Shown here one piece after another: positions 35,193 to 44,510 of a stretch of 64,000 nt of DNA. The position numbers were made by a program, and so were the translations under genes. Numbering within the stretch: position 1 is the first letter of the stretch; each line of letters starts with the position of its first letter. Below the pieces are notes generated by a model that was not told where the DNA came from, did no database searches, and saw only the letters and a list, made by a program, of their open reading frames with translations. Source of the DNA: Verrucomicrobiota bacterium (lineage in GTDB: Bacteria > Verrucomicrobiota > Kiritimatiellia > RFP12 > UBA1067). The DNA lies in assembly GCA_023269675.1 (NCBI GenBank), contig JAHFSX010000011.1, positions 1-64,000 of the forward strand, written 5' to 3'.

Positions 35193-36641
35193 CTACCGCA
35201 GAACCAAAGTTTTCTCAGCAATCAGCACCGGCGCGTCATAAAGCGGCACATCTTTGAATATCGTGAACTCGCCCGCGCGCACGATACGTTCCGCCGGAAT
35301 CGCGTAGATGCCGCCGGACACCAGATCCACCCACACCGGCTCCTGGAACGCGAGCCCCTTGACCGTCACCTGCGCCGGGCGCGTCACGAAGGCGTTGTCC
35401 GGCGTGGCGGAGTCGTCCCACAGCGCCACCAGGGCCTGTCCCGCCGTCTTGCTGCGGTACGCGAAGCACGCGGTCGCCTGACCGTACATGACGCCCGCCA
35501 CCGGCTCCTTGATGCGCTCCAGCGTGTCGTCGAACACCGACACCGCATTCTGCACCGCGTAGTAGGCGAGCTTGATCTTCTCGACCTTCTTTTCCGGAGT
35601 CGCCCACAGCAGCCCCTTGCGGTTGATCTCGCGCCCCACGTGGTTGAAGTCGCAGATCGTGAAGACCGCCGACTCCACGTCGTGGCCCAGGTCGCCGAGC
35701 ATGCGCCGCAGGTCCCACTTGGCCTGGCTGAACTCCGTCCACGGGTGGCCGGAAAGCGCGAACTTGGTCGCCGTCTCCGACGGGCAGCCGTTCTCGCCCT
35801 GCCGCATCTTGGCCTTCGACGAGTATTTCGCCAGCGTCGCCTTCAGCTCCTCGACGTTCTGATAGGATTTGCCGGGGTTGAACTCGTAACCGTGGTAGAT
35901 GAACCAGTGGAAGAGATCCACCTTGCCCTGCTCCGCCAGCGCCTGCAGGCACTGCTCCAGCAGCTTCGGGCTAGAGCTGGCCAGCGAGAGCCCCGCGATC
36001 CGCGCGTCCGGAATCACGCGCTTGACGATCTCCGCCGTGCGTATGTTGAAGGCCGCGATGTCCGCCGGCTTGTGCTTTTTGTTGATGTCCGGCTCGTTCC
36101 ACATCGCCCAGTCGCGCACCTTGCCCTTATAGCGCTTGGCCATGGCTTCGACCCAACGGTCCCAGGCCGCCAGCCCCTCCTCGGACGTCGGGAAGCCGCC
36201 CGCCAAATCGAACCCGCCGCCGCCGGCGTAGGCCAGGTTGCCGTAGCCGGTCTCCAGCAGGATGTTCAGCCCGCGGCCGCGCGCATCGTCGACGAGCGTG
36301 TCCAGCCAGGCGAAATCGTACGTGCCCTTGACCTTCTCGGTCTTGGCCCAGCCCCCCTGCAGGCGGATGGTCTTGATGCCGAGCGGCACGATGTACTCCT
36401 TGTACTCGTCGTAGACCGCGAAGTCGCGGTCCAGCGTCTCGCAGCCCAGCGTCCAGTTCGAGCCCGTGATCTCGTCCGCCCCGCGCGGCCGGAGCGTGCC
36501 GATCCGCCGCAGCCCCGGATTCAGGTCGGTCTTGGCCCGGTCCTCCGACGTGTCGATCTTCGGCCCCGCCATGGCCGCGCCCCAGACGGCACAGCCCACC
36601 GCAGCCGCCGCACCCCAACGTGAACCTACGTGATGTTTCAT
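35193..36641 (-). CDS. Exported clan GH-A glycoside hydrolase, paralog of 29558
   Basis: The 482 residues share most motifs with the gene at 29558: DTSEDRAKTDLNPGL, LGCETLDRDF, RDWAMWNEPD (acid/base Glu183), MRQGENGCPSE (probable nucleophile Glu283), INRKGLLWATPEKKVEKIK, and PVWVDLVSGGIYAIPAER at the C-terminus. A Sec leader occupies about residues 1-26. The ATG 36641 is preceded by GAAAGGG. Being duplicated between the two clusters, one copy may serve a different linkage. Same clan assignment and same uncertainty on family. Confidence 0.82.
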   Translation of the reverse strand: MKHHVGSRWGAAAAVGCAVWGAAMAGPKIDTSEDRAKTDLNPGLRRIGTLRPRGADEITGSNWTLGCETLDRDFAVYDEYKEYIVPLGIKTIRLQGGWAKTEKVKGTYDFAWLDTLVDDARGRGLNILLETGYGNLAYAGGGGFDLAGGFPTSEEGLAAWDRWVEAMAKRYKGKVRDWAMWNEPDINKKHKPADIAAFNIRTAEIVKRVIPDARIAGLSLASSSPKLLEQCLQALAEQGKVDLFHWFIYHGYEFNPGKSYQNVEELKATLAKYSSKAKMRQGENGCPSETATKFALSGHPWTEFSQAKWDLRRMLGDLGHDVESAVFTICDFNHVGREINRKGLLWATPEKKVEKIKLAYYAVQNAVSVFDDTLERIKEPVAGVMYGQATACFAYRSKTAGQALVALWDDSATPDNAFVTRPAQVTVKGLAFQEPVWVDLVSGGIYAIPAERIVRAGEFTIFKDVPLYDAPVLIAEKTLVLR

Positions 36642-36725
36642 CGTGCGCCCTTTCAAAATGTGTCTCGGAATCAACCCCGTCCACTCGGCTCCGCCGGGAC
36701 GAGCGCGGGAAACGCCCCGCGAACC

Positions 36726-38129
36726 CTACGCGAACACGCTCGCGTCGGCGAGAATGAGCGGGTAATCGGCCAGCGGCAGCGCGTCGAACGACGCCAGCTT
36801 GTAAACCTGCCCCGTCAGGGGATCGAGCAACGCGGGGTCGGCCATCGTGGCCTTCTCGGCGTCGCCGATGACGATCTGCACCTTCTTCATGGGCACGTCC
36901 TGCGTCAGGTTCTCCACCGCCCAGTAGGCGACGAGCGTTTTTCCGTGACGCTTGAATGCGGCGGCTGTGGTCTGGGTCCCGTCCGCGCCCGCGATCTTGA
37001 ACTTCGCCTTGAACCGGCGCGTCTCCGAGTCGAACAGGGCGCACAGGTTCTGATAGGCGAAGTAGGCCGGTTTCGGCGTGTAGTCGGCACCGCGTAGCAG
37101 CCCCTTCCAATTGGTGGAGCCGCGGTAGCCGATCAGATCCACGATCAGGAAATAGGAGGTCAGCTCGATCTCCATCCGCAAGTCGCTGATGATGCGGCGG
37201 GCCACCCATTTGGCCTGGCGCGTCTCGTTCCACTCCACGTCGCGGAGCGCGCCCGCGCCGCCCTTCTGCGAGGGGCACCCGTTCTCGCCCTGCCACAGCC
37301 CCACGTGCGGCGCGCCGTGCTTCGCCAGCAGCTCGCGCATCTTGAGGACCTCATCCTCGTACCCCTTCTCCGGCGAGGGCCGGTACGGGTGATACGAGAT
37401 CTTGTCCACCTGCTTGGCCAGCCCGGACTCCAGACAGGCCGTGAAGTAGGCCATCGGGATGCCCGCGAAGCCTCCGCCGATGATCACCGCGCCGGGCACC
37501 CGCTCGCGGATGAGCGGGGCGGTCTGCTCCACCAGCTTGACGTAGCTCGCCGCGTCCGGCTTGCCGGGTTTCCAGAAGCCGGTGATGTTGGGTTCGTTCC
37601 AGATCTCGAAGTGCGTGACGCGCCCCTTGAAATGCTCGGCGAGCTTGGCGGTGAAGGCTTTCCAGCCGGCCATGGCCGCCTCGTCGAACACCGGCACCCA
37701 GCCGACCGCCGTGGCGTCGGCCTTGGGGGTGTAGAGCGGATTGCCGTAACCGAGATTGAACCACGGCTGGATGCCGATCTTGAGCAGATTGTCCACCACC
37801 TCGTCCAGCCAAGCGAAGTCATACGCTCCGCGCACCTTTTCGCAGCGCGCCCAGCCGGTCTGGCAGCGCGCCCACTTCACGCCGAGCTGCGCGGCGAGCG
37901 CGTAAGTCTTCGCCGGGTCGAACAGCTGGCGGTCCAGCGTCTCAAACCCGACCGACAGCGGCGAGGCCTTGATCGCCGCGGACGGACGGGTTTTCAGTTT
38001 GCCGAGCTTGCCCAGCCCGTAGCCCTCGAACGGGTCCGGCGCCTGTGCCCAGAGTCCAGACGGCCTCAGCGCCGCCAGCGCGGCCGCGCCCATGCCCCAT
38101 TTGCCAAACCCCCGCCGTGTGATGCGCAT
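36726..38129 (-). CDS. Tat-exported clan GH-A glycoside hydrolase
   Basis: The 467 residues start MRITRRGFGKWGMGAAALA, a twin-arginine leader, implying export in folded form. The barrel has HFEIWNEPN (acid/base Glu179) and LWQGENGCPS (probable nucleophile Glu282), placing it with the GH-A paralogs at 29558 and 35193 but more diverged. The C-terminal domain ends PLTGQVYKLASFDALPLADY. The ATG at 38129 is chosen because GGAGG lies 9 nt before it, while the ATG at 38138 abuts that site. The leader is nearly the same as that of the neighbouring, structurally unrelated GH28 enzyme. Confidence 0.82.
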   Translation of the reverse strand: MRITRRGFGKWGMGAAALAALRPSGLWAQAPDPFEGYGLGKLGKLKTRPSAAIKASPLSVGFETLDRQLFDPAKTYALAAQLGVKWARCQTGWARCEKVRGAYDFAWLDEVVDNLLKIGIQPWFNLGYGNPLYTPKADATAVGWVPVFDEAAMAGWKAFTAKLAEHFKGRVTHFEIWNEPNITGFWKPGKPDAASYVKLVEQTAPLIRERVPGAVIIGGGFAGIPMAYFTACLESGLAKQVDKISYHPYRPSPEKGYEDEVLKMRELLAKHGAPHVGLWQGENGCPSQKGGAGALRDVEWNETRQAKWVARRIISDLRMEIELTSYFLIVDLIGYRGSTNWKGLLRGADYTPKPAYFAYQNLCALFDSETRRFKAKFKIAGADGTQTTAAAFKRHGKTLVAYWAVENLTQDVPMKKVQIVIGDAEKATMADPALLDPLTGQVYKLASFDALPLADYPLILADASVFA

Positions 38130-38169
38130 GCTTGTCATCCTCCGTTACTTGCGTGAATATACCGCAAAA

Positions 38170-39708
38170 TCATTGTTGAACCGCACCGGGCGGCACGCCT
38201 TCGGCCAATTCCACCGGCTGCCTCGCATTGGCCAAATTCGCCTTGTCGAGTCGCACGTCCTTGGTCGCGGCGCCTTCGAGCCGCAAAAAGACATCCGTGC
38301 CCTGCGGACACGGGCACTCGCTGATGTCGACCTGCTCTCCGTCGAGCAGGCGGAACAGAGGGCCCGACGCGACCCGCAGGTCGACCCGCTTCAGGCGCAG
38401 GCCGCGCGCGTACTCGGCCGACAGGCCGCGCCGGGACGTGATGCGCACGTCCTCCAGCAGCACGTCCTGCATGTAGTTCGCGGGCAGCCCCTGAATCTCC
38501 ACGGCCTGCTTGGCGCTGGCGCAGGTCACGCGCCGGATCTGGAAATTGCGGAAGCGCGGCTGTTTCCCGGTCTGCGAATCGGACTTGCTGTAGCGGAAGG
38601 TCAGGTGGATCGCGGCGCCGGCGATCCGGTCCATGGCGAGGTCCTGGAACCAGACGTTTTCGACAAAGCCGCCGCGGCCGGGCAGCGACTTGATGCGGAT
38701 GCCGCGGTCCGTGCCTTCGAAGCGGCAGTCGTGCACGAAGACGTTGCGGATGCCGGCGGACATCTCGCTGCCCAGGACCACGCCGCCGTGGCCGCGCCGC
38801 GTGCGGCAGCGGCGGATGACCACGTTCTCGCAGGGCTTGCCCACGGCCCAGGCGTCCTCGTCGCGGCCGGCCTTGAGGCAAATGCAGTCGTCTCCCGTAT
38901 CCAGCACGCAGTCCTCGATGAGCACGTTGCGGCAGGAGTCGGGGTCGATCCCGTCGTTGTTGGGGCCGTGGGCGATGACGCTGACGCCCCGCACGATAAC
39001 GTTCTCGCAGCAGACCGGATGGATGTTCCACGACGGCCCGTCGGTGAGGGTGAAGCCCTCCAGAAGCACGTTGCAACACTCGATGGTCTGAACGAAGGGC
39101 GGGCGCACGCCGTCGGCCTCGGAGGCGAAGACGCGCTGCTCGACGGGGACACCGGCGGCCCCCGCCCGGAACAGCCGGGTCATGCCGGGCTGGCTCTTCA
39201 CCCAGGGCCACCACGCCTCGCCCTGCCCGTTGAGCGTGCCGCGTCCGGTGATCCCGATGTTCGTGCAGCCGCGGGCATAGATCAGTGGCGAGTAGCCGTA
39301 GCAGCGCACGCCGCCGCGCTGCATGAAGACCGGCGGCAGGTAGTCCTCGAACCGCGGGCTGAAGCGCAGCTCGGCGCCCTCGGCCACATGCAGCTCCACG
39401 TTGCTCTTCAGATGGACCGGGCCGGTCAGCCAGACTCCCGCGGGCACCAGCACGCGCCCGCCGCCCGCGCCGGCGCAGGCGGCGATGGCCGCGGCGAGCG
39501 CCTGCGTGCACGCGGTCTGTCCGCCCGCGGCGGCGCCGAACTTGCGGATGTCGAACACCTGTGCGGCAAAAACCGGCGCGACCAGCACCGGCATGTCGAA
39601 AGGCGGCTGCGGCGCCGCTCCCGCCGCCGCCAGCCAGCCCGGCCGAAGCGTCGCCAGCGCGGCCGCGCCCAAGCCCCATTGTCCGAATGTCCGCCGTGTG
39701 ATAGCCAT
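38170..39708 (-). CDS. Tat-exported GH28 polygalacturonase-family enzyme
   Basis: Inverting pectinase-type hydrolase with a right-handed parallel beta-helix, acting on galacturonides or related uronide linkages. The 512 residues have a twin-arginine leader (MAITRRTFGQWGLGAAALA), a pectate-lyase-like start (FDIRKFGA), and the four GH28 motifs: NNDGIDPDS (250-258), TGDDCICLK (271-279), GHGG (306-309) and RIK (338-340). The catalytic set appears complete. GCGGAG precedes the ATG; the upstream gene stops 2 nt before it. Specificity (polygalacturonase, rhamnogalacturonase or other) cannot be told from sequence alone. Confidence 0.9.
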   Translation of the reverse strand: MAITRRTFGQWGLGAAALATLRPGWLAAAGAAPQPPFDMPVLVAPVFAAQVFDIRKFGAAAGGQTACTQALAAAIAACAGAGGGRVLVPAGVWLTGPVHLKSNVELHVAEGAELRFSPRFEDYLPPVFMQRGGVRCYGYSPLIYARGCTNIGITGRGTLNGQGEAWWPWVKSQPGMTRLFRAGAAGVPVEQRVFASEADGVRPPFVQTIECCNVLLEGFTLTDGPSWNIHPVCCENVIVRGVSVIAHGPNNDGIDPDSCRNVLIEDCVLDTGDDCICLKAGRDEDAWAVGKPCENVVIRRCRTRRGHGGVVLGSEMSAGIRNVFVHDCRFEGTDRGIRIKSLPGRGGFVENVWFQDLAMDRIAGAAIHLTFRYSKSDSQTGKQPRFRNFQIRRVTCASAKQAVEIQGLPANYMQDVLLEDVRITSRRGLSAEYARGLRLKRVDLRVASGPLFRLLDGEQVDISECPCPQGTDVFLRLEGAATKDVRLDKANLANARQPVELAEGVPPGAVQQ

Positions 39709-39710
39709 GC

Positions 39711-41216
39711 TCACTCCGCGCCCGCCTTCCTCACCAACTTTTCCACGCCATCCTTGACCTGCGCTTTCAGATCGGCGACATCCGCTTCCCGCACACCATC
39801 CAGGATCACCGCCGGCCGCGCGTCCGCCTTCTCGAAAGACACGTCGATGGCGTGCAGCTTCAGGCCGCTGACATGGCGGCAGTAGAACCCGTAGGCCGGC
39901 AGCCTCCCGAACATGTCGCCTCTCGGGTACGACTTCTCTTTTTCAGGCACCGCACGCGCGGCGTCTCCCGCCGTGCCGCCGCCCGCGAACCGGATGCGGA
40001 TGTTTTCCAGCGTCACGTTCTCGACCGGCTGCCCCGGCAGCCCCGTGACCGAACACCCTATTTTGCCCGCGCCTTCGGCCCGCACATTCGAGACCGCGAT
40101 GTCGCGCATCGAACCCATGCCCGGCGTCGGGCCGCCGGGGACGGGATTCGCACGGTTACCCAGCCGGATGAAGACCGGGGTCTCCACGTTGCGCATGACG
40201 ATGTTGGAGACGCAGACGCGCCGGCACCGGCCGCCGTCCACCTCCTCGAGGGCGATCCCGTCGCGCGAGTCGTACAGGAAGCAGTCGGCAAAGGTGATGT
40301 CCTCGAACCCGCCCTGCGATTCCGTGCCCAGCTTCAGCGAAGAGGGATCGCCGGAGAGCGTGCACCCGGTCACGGTCACGTTGCGGCAGGGACGTTCCGC
40401 CACGGTTGATTTCAATACAATGGCGTCGTCGCCGCTGTAGATGTTGCAGTCGCGGATGCGCACGCCGTCGCAGCTGTCGATGTCCATGCCGTCACGGTTT
40501 TCGCGGATGCGGCTATGGATTTTGATCCGCTCGATCTCGACATCCTCGCAGGCCAGATAGTGCGAAAGCCAGCGGGCGGAGTCACGCAGCGTCAGATCGC
40601 TAACCCGCACCCGCTTGCACTCGCTGAACCGGATCAGGTAGGGCCGGCCGCCGTCGTCGCCGTTCCGCGCGGGGAAGAGCTTGCCCTGGCCGTCGATCAC
40701 GCCGCTGCCCGTCAGCCCGATGCCGGTCTCGCGTTCCGCATAGATCAGGCTCTTGGTGAAGCGCGCACGGTACAGGTAGTTGATCTGAGGCGTGATGCTC
40801 TCATAGTCCTTGATATCCGCGCTGCCGCGCAGCACCGTGTTCGTGGCGATTGACAGCGTGACGCCGCCGCGCAACCTGAGCGTTCCCGAAAGGAACACGC
40901 CGCCCGTGAGCTGCACCGTACCGCCGCCCGCCTGGGCGCAGGCTTCGATGGCGGACTGAATCGCCCGCGTGTCGAGCATGACCCCGTCGGACTTGGCGCC
41001 GAAATCGCGGGGATTCCAGACTTTAGTTTCGGCGAACGCGGCACCTGCCAATAAAAAAACTGCCGCCCATGAAATAACACACGCTTGGGATGTCCGGGGC
41101 TCGCGGTAGGGACGCCTCCCCGCAGGCGTCCGCAGGGCACTGCACACAAAGACCGGCGGACGTTTCGGGGAACCGTCCCTACCCCTTATCACTTCCCTGT
41201 TTCCAGTTTCGAGCAT
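39711..41216 (-). CDS. GH28-family beta-helix protein with repeat-extended N-terminus
   Basis: The 501 residues have a GH28-like beta-helix with RDGMDIDSC (241-249) and SGDDAIVLK (261-269). The usual GHG histidine loop is replaced by SLKLGTESQGG and RIK by DGIALEE, so this is an atypical GH28 and may have another specificity. A hydrophobic signal-like segment (VISWAAVFLLAGAAFA) begins only at about residue 47. The first 45 residues are largely coded by a palindromic repeat (41105-41183). ATG 41216 has AAGGGGGACAGGA before it, and no usable start occurs nearer the signal segment. Either the leader is extended or the insertion harmed the gene. It is 11 nt after the GH115 stop. Confidence 0.8.
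   Translation of the reverse strand: MLETGNREVIRGRDGSPKRPPVFVCSALRTPAGRRPYREPRTSQACVISWAAVFLLAGAAFAETKVWNPRDFGAKSDGVMLDTRAIQSAIEACAQAGGGTVQLTGGVFLSGTLRLRGGVTLSIATNTVLRGSADIKDYESITPQINYLYRARFTKSLIYAERETGIGLTGSGVIDGQGKLFPARNGDDGGRPYLIRFSECKRVRVSDLTLRDSARWLSHYLACEDVEIERIKIHSRIRENRDGMDIDSCDGVRIRDCNIYSGDDAIVLKSTVAERPCRNVTVTGCTLSGDPSSLKLGTESQGGFEDITFADCFLYDSRDGIALEEVDGGRCRRVCVSNIVMRNVETPVFIRLGNRANPVPGGPTPGMGSMRDIAVSNVRAEGAGKIGCSVTGLPGQPVENVTLENIRIRFAGGGTAGDAARAVPEKEKSYPRGDMFGRLPAYGFYCRHVSGLKLHAIDVSFEKADARPAVILDGVREADVADLKAQVKDGVEKLVRKAGAE
41105..41183. repeat. GGTAGGGACG palindrome inside the 5' end of a GH28 gene
   Basis: GGTAGGGACG (41105-41114) and CGTCCCTACC (41174-41183) are exact inverted ends. 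GACGCCT and AGGCGTC form an inner stem. It resembles the core of the 4543-4683 element. Confidence 0.7.
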
Positions 41217-41227
41217 TCCTGTCCCCC

Positions 41228-44200
41228 TTATTTCACAACCCACGCCGTCACAGCCTGGACGAGAAACCACGCGCCCTCCCGCCGGCCGTCCAGCGCGAGC
41301 CGGACGCGCTGCACGGGCAAAGTCGCCTCGCCCGTCATCGGCAACACGGCGGAGGCGACCGTCCGCAGCGCGTCGTCCTGGACCGCGAGCGTGAACGTCC
41401 GTTTCGCGGGCGCGCAGCGCACCGTGAGCGTGTACCAGCGTCCGGCGGCATAATCGCAGACCGCCCCGCTGTTGGCAACGATCTTTCCCGCGTCGCTGAA
41501 CGCCACGCTCACGCGGGGAGCTCCCTCCAGAGGGGACAGGCTCAGCGAAACGGGCTGGTCGGCCTGTCCGGCCTTGACGCGGAGGTGCAGCACGAAGTAC
41601 TCCTTGGCCGGCGCGGAAAAGGGAAGTGTCGCCGCCGCGCCCGCCTCCAGCTTCAGCGCGCGCAGGTCGAGCGGACGATAGCGCGGCACCGTGCTCAGGT
41701 CGAACGCGCTCGGCCGCAGCTCGGCATCGTAGTCCGGCACGTCCACCACCGCGACCTTGCCCCCGCAGCTCCACGACGCGGGCTGCGCGCCGAACTCCGC
41801 GCCGCGGAAATTCTCGAACGCCAGCAGCGACGGCCGCACGAACACGATGTACGGCTCCTGCCGGGCGCTCTTGGCGTTCGGACCGAGCTTCACCTCGCCC
41901 GCGGAAAAACGCTTCGCGAACAGGTCATAGTCGTCCGCGTCCGACGGCGGCCGGTTCCGGTAGCGATAAGGCCAGACCCAATGGCCCACCGTCAGCGTCT
42001 CGCCGGCCGGCGCGAAGCCGTCGGCCTCCAGCCAGTCGGGCCGCGGGCCCTTCGGAACCGCGACATAAACCGCGGCCGCGCCCTGGAGCGTGAAGCGGTA
42101 GCCGAGCCCGTGGTCCGTCACGTAGGACGGATGCACGCCTTTCCATTTGCCGTAGACCGAGCGGACGCCTCCGATCTGGAACGCGCCTTCGAGCGGGAAC
42201 GCGGTCAGCGAGAAGGGCGAGCCGTTGAAAACCGAGCTGCTGATCCGTTCGGCCTGCGAGCTGTAGACCGCATCCCCCACCCGCGCCGGCGCGTGCATCG
42301 CCACATTGCCGAGATACGGGTGGCGCTGCGGCTCGATGCCCGTGACAAAATCCATCGCCTCCGTCTCGAGCTTCAGCCGCGCCTTCTGATACAGGTTGTA
42401 CAGCTGATAGAAATCCTCGTTCGTGCCGCTGCGGAACCAGAAGCGCCACTTGTCCGTGCCGCATTCGTTGCGGAAGGCCGCCATCAGCTCCTCCGTCAGA
42501 GGGCGCGCGTCGAGCAGCGCGGCCAGAGCGCCGGCGCGGTCGCCCTTCGCGAGCAGGTCAATGGCGTCTTGCGTGGCGATGGAGAGCTTGTAGACGCCGC
42601 GGACGATCCGGACCGCGTCCACGAACTCGTAGTCGAAGAAGGTGCGGCGATCCTCCGGAATCGAGGGCCGCAGCGCGAGCGCCCGCTCCAGGACCGCGCC
42701 CAGGTCGCGGATACCCGACTCGTAGACCTCGCGGCTGTAGCCCTCGCTCAGCTTGAACCCGTCGGTCGTGCCGGCCTCGATGTTCAGCAGATTGGCGATG
42801 ATTGTGAAGAGCGGCTCCATGACGCGGGAGTAAGCGGCGTAGGTCTTGAAGCCGTCGTTCTTCATCTTGTGCGGGTACTTCTCGTAGTAGGCGTCATACA
42901 GCGCGGCGACCTGCGGCGCGGCCGCCGCGCCGAACTCCTCTCGGCAATAGCGTGACAGATACTCGCGCGGCTTGAAGGCCGAAAAGTCCCACAGCATTTC
43001 GGCGATCCCGCGGATCTCGATCTGCTGGTGGCGCAGCTCGTTCATCGCGAGCAGCATGTGCCGCGTGTCGCCGCGCTCGAACATCGCGTCCATATTGACC
43101 TTGAGGTAGGTTTCGATCGGCGTGCATTTGGCGAGCTGCGGCCCGCCGCCGAAGTACTGCGTGTGGAAATACTGGCCGTAGCGGCGGCCCGGATCGCGCT
43201 TCTCCGTCCAGAAGCTCTTCGAGTAGGACATGCCGTTCATGCCCGCGTCGCAGAACCCCACGGTCACGCCGTCCGGAACCTTGAGCCACCCCTCGTCGTA
43301 CATCTTGCCCTCTTCGTTGTAGAGGCTGGTCATCATCTCCACATCGGGGTTCGGGTCGGTCGCCTTCACCAGCCGCGCCATTTCGGCCAGGCCTTTGCTG
43401 ATGATCTCGGCCCGCTGCCGCGGCGTGCCGCCGTCGGGCAGGCTCGACTCCTCGTACGGCGCGTCGGCCCAGCCGCGCAGGTTGATCTCCCACACCACCT
43501 GCGGCGAGAACTCGGCCCAGCGCTTGATATAGTGCTGCCAGAACTCATGGAACGCCTCGGGATGCTCGACGTACGAAAATGTCTTGGGCTTGCCCGCCGG
43601 ATTGTGGTTCTCCCAGTAGTTGTCCCAGAAACCGATGTCCGCGCCCACGCCCTCCATCTGGTGCTGCGTGATGAACAGCCCGCGGTCCACCACGCCCTGG
43701 ATCCGCTCGCGGTCCGGCTGCCAGTCGACGTCCAGAAAGTACCAGGTGAACATGTTCATCTTGAGCCGCAGCGCCGCCTCGCACAGGTGCCCGAGCGTCT
43801 CGCGGTCGATGGCGAACATGTAGCGGCCGTTGCGCGTGCGCTGCACCAGCCCGCTCTGCACCCACTCCATGAACTGCGGGTGGTCGTTCAGCGTCCACCC
43901 GCGGTATTTCCACGTCGGCTCCCGGGTCGGCCCGAAGTCGACGGAGCTGTCGAAAACCAGCTCCCCGCGCGTGGCGGGCTCGTGGTCCGCCCAGAACCAG
44001 AAGGGGTCCACGCCGAGCTGTTTCTGCTCGAAGTCGTAGACGCCGAAGACCGTGCCGCGCACGTTGCTGCCCGCGATGGCCAGCACCTGCTCCTTGCCGC
44101 CGACGTTGTTCAGCACGCGGCACTTGAAGACCTCCCACTGCCCCTTCAGGTCGTCCACGCCCACGCCCACCGAGGCGAGCAGCGCCGCGCCCTCCGGGCA

Positions 44201-44500
44201 GTCCGCGCTGCCGAGCACGATGCAGCGGCCCCACGTCTCGCCGAGCGAGTGGACGATGTTGGGCGTCACGCCCGTGATCTTGGTGATGTCGCGCTGGAGG
44301 TCCTTGGCCGCCGCCAGCACGCCCTTGTGCTCGCCCTTCGCCAGAACGATGTAGGCGGGCTTCGCGTCCTTCACGATCTCGATGACCGGGCGGGGCGTCC
44401 CGCTCTGCGCGGACACGTCGCCGTTCGCTAGAAACGCAGCGCACGCGGCGCCGATGGCAAGCGTTTTTATGATCCGCTTGAGCCAGAAAACATGTGCCAT
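41228..44500 (-). CDS. Exported full-length GH115-like alpha-glucuronidase
   Basis: The 1090 residues have a Sec leader (about 1-32), an N-domain (about 45-195, GVLAAAKDLQRDITKITG, VRGTVFGVYDFEQKQLGVDP), and the GH115 catalytic barrel (from KYRGWTLNDHPQFMEW, about 215, with VVWEINLRGWADAPY). Next come a helical region and, unlike the short forms at 21127 and 27252, the C-terminal beta-sandwich domains (about 730-1090). It should remove glucuronate branches from xylan. The motif reads LNDH, not the INDE of the short forms, so active-site detail may differ. The ATG at 44500 follows GAGG at 8 nt, 10 nt after the esterase stop. Confidence 0.85.
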   Translation of the reverse strand: MAHVFWLKRIIKTLAIGAACAAFLANGDVSAQSGTPRPVIEIVKDAKPAYIVLAKGEHKGVLAAAKDLQRDITKITGVTPNIVHSLGETWGRCIVLGSADCPEGAALLASVGVGVDDLKGQWEVFKCRVLNNVGGKEQVLAIAGSNVRGTVFGVYDFEQKQLGVDPFWFWADHEPATRGELVFDSSVDFGPTREPTWKYRGWTLNDHPQFMEWVQSGLVQRTRNGRYMFAIDRETLGHLCEAALRLKMNMFTWYFLDVDWQPDRERIQGVVDRGLFITQHQMEGVGADIGFWDNYWENHNPAGKPKTFSYVEHPEAFHEFWQHYIKRWAEFSPQVVWEINLRGWADAPYEESSLPDGGTPRQRAEIISKGLAEMARLVKATDPNPDVEMMTSLYNEEGKMYDEGWLKVPDGVTVGFCDAGMNGMSYSKSFWTEKRDPGRRYGQYFHTQYFGGGPQLAKCTPIETYLKVNMDAMFERGDTRHMLLAMNELRHQQIEIRGIAEMLWDFSAFKPREYLSRYCREEFGAAAAPQVAALYDAYYEKYPHKMKNDGFKTYAAYSRVMEPLFTIIANLLNIEAGTTDGFKLSEGYSREVYESGIRDLGAVLERALALRPSIPEDRRTFFDYEFVDAVRIVRGVYKLSIATQDAIDLLAKGDRAGALAALLDARPLTEELMAAFRNECGTDKWRFWFRSGTNEDFYQLYNLYQKARLKLETEAMDFVTGIEPQRHPYLGNVAMHAPARVGDAVYSSQAERISSSVFNGSPFSLTAFPLEGAFQIGGVRSVYGKWKGVHPSYVTDHGLGYRFTLQGAAAVYVAVPKGPRPDWLEADGFAPAGETLTVGHWVWPYRYRNRPPSDADDYDLFAKRFSAGEVKLGPNAKSARQEPYIVFVRPSLLAFENFRGAEFGAQPASWSCGGKVAVVDVPDYDAELRPSAFDLSTVPRYRPLDLRALKLEAGAAATLPFSAPAKEYFVLHLRVKAGQADQPVSLSLSPLEGAPRVSVAFSDAGKIVANSGAVCDYAAGRWYTLTVRCAPAKRTFTLAVQDDALRTVASAVLPMTGEATLPVQRVRLALDGRREGAWFLVQAVTAWVVK

Positions 44501-44510
44501 GAGCACCACC

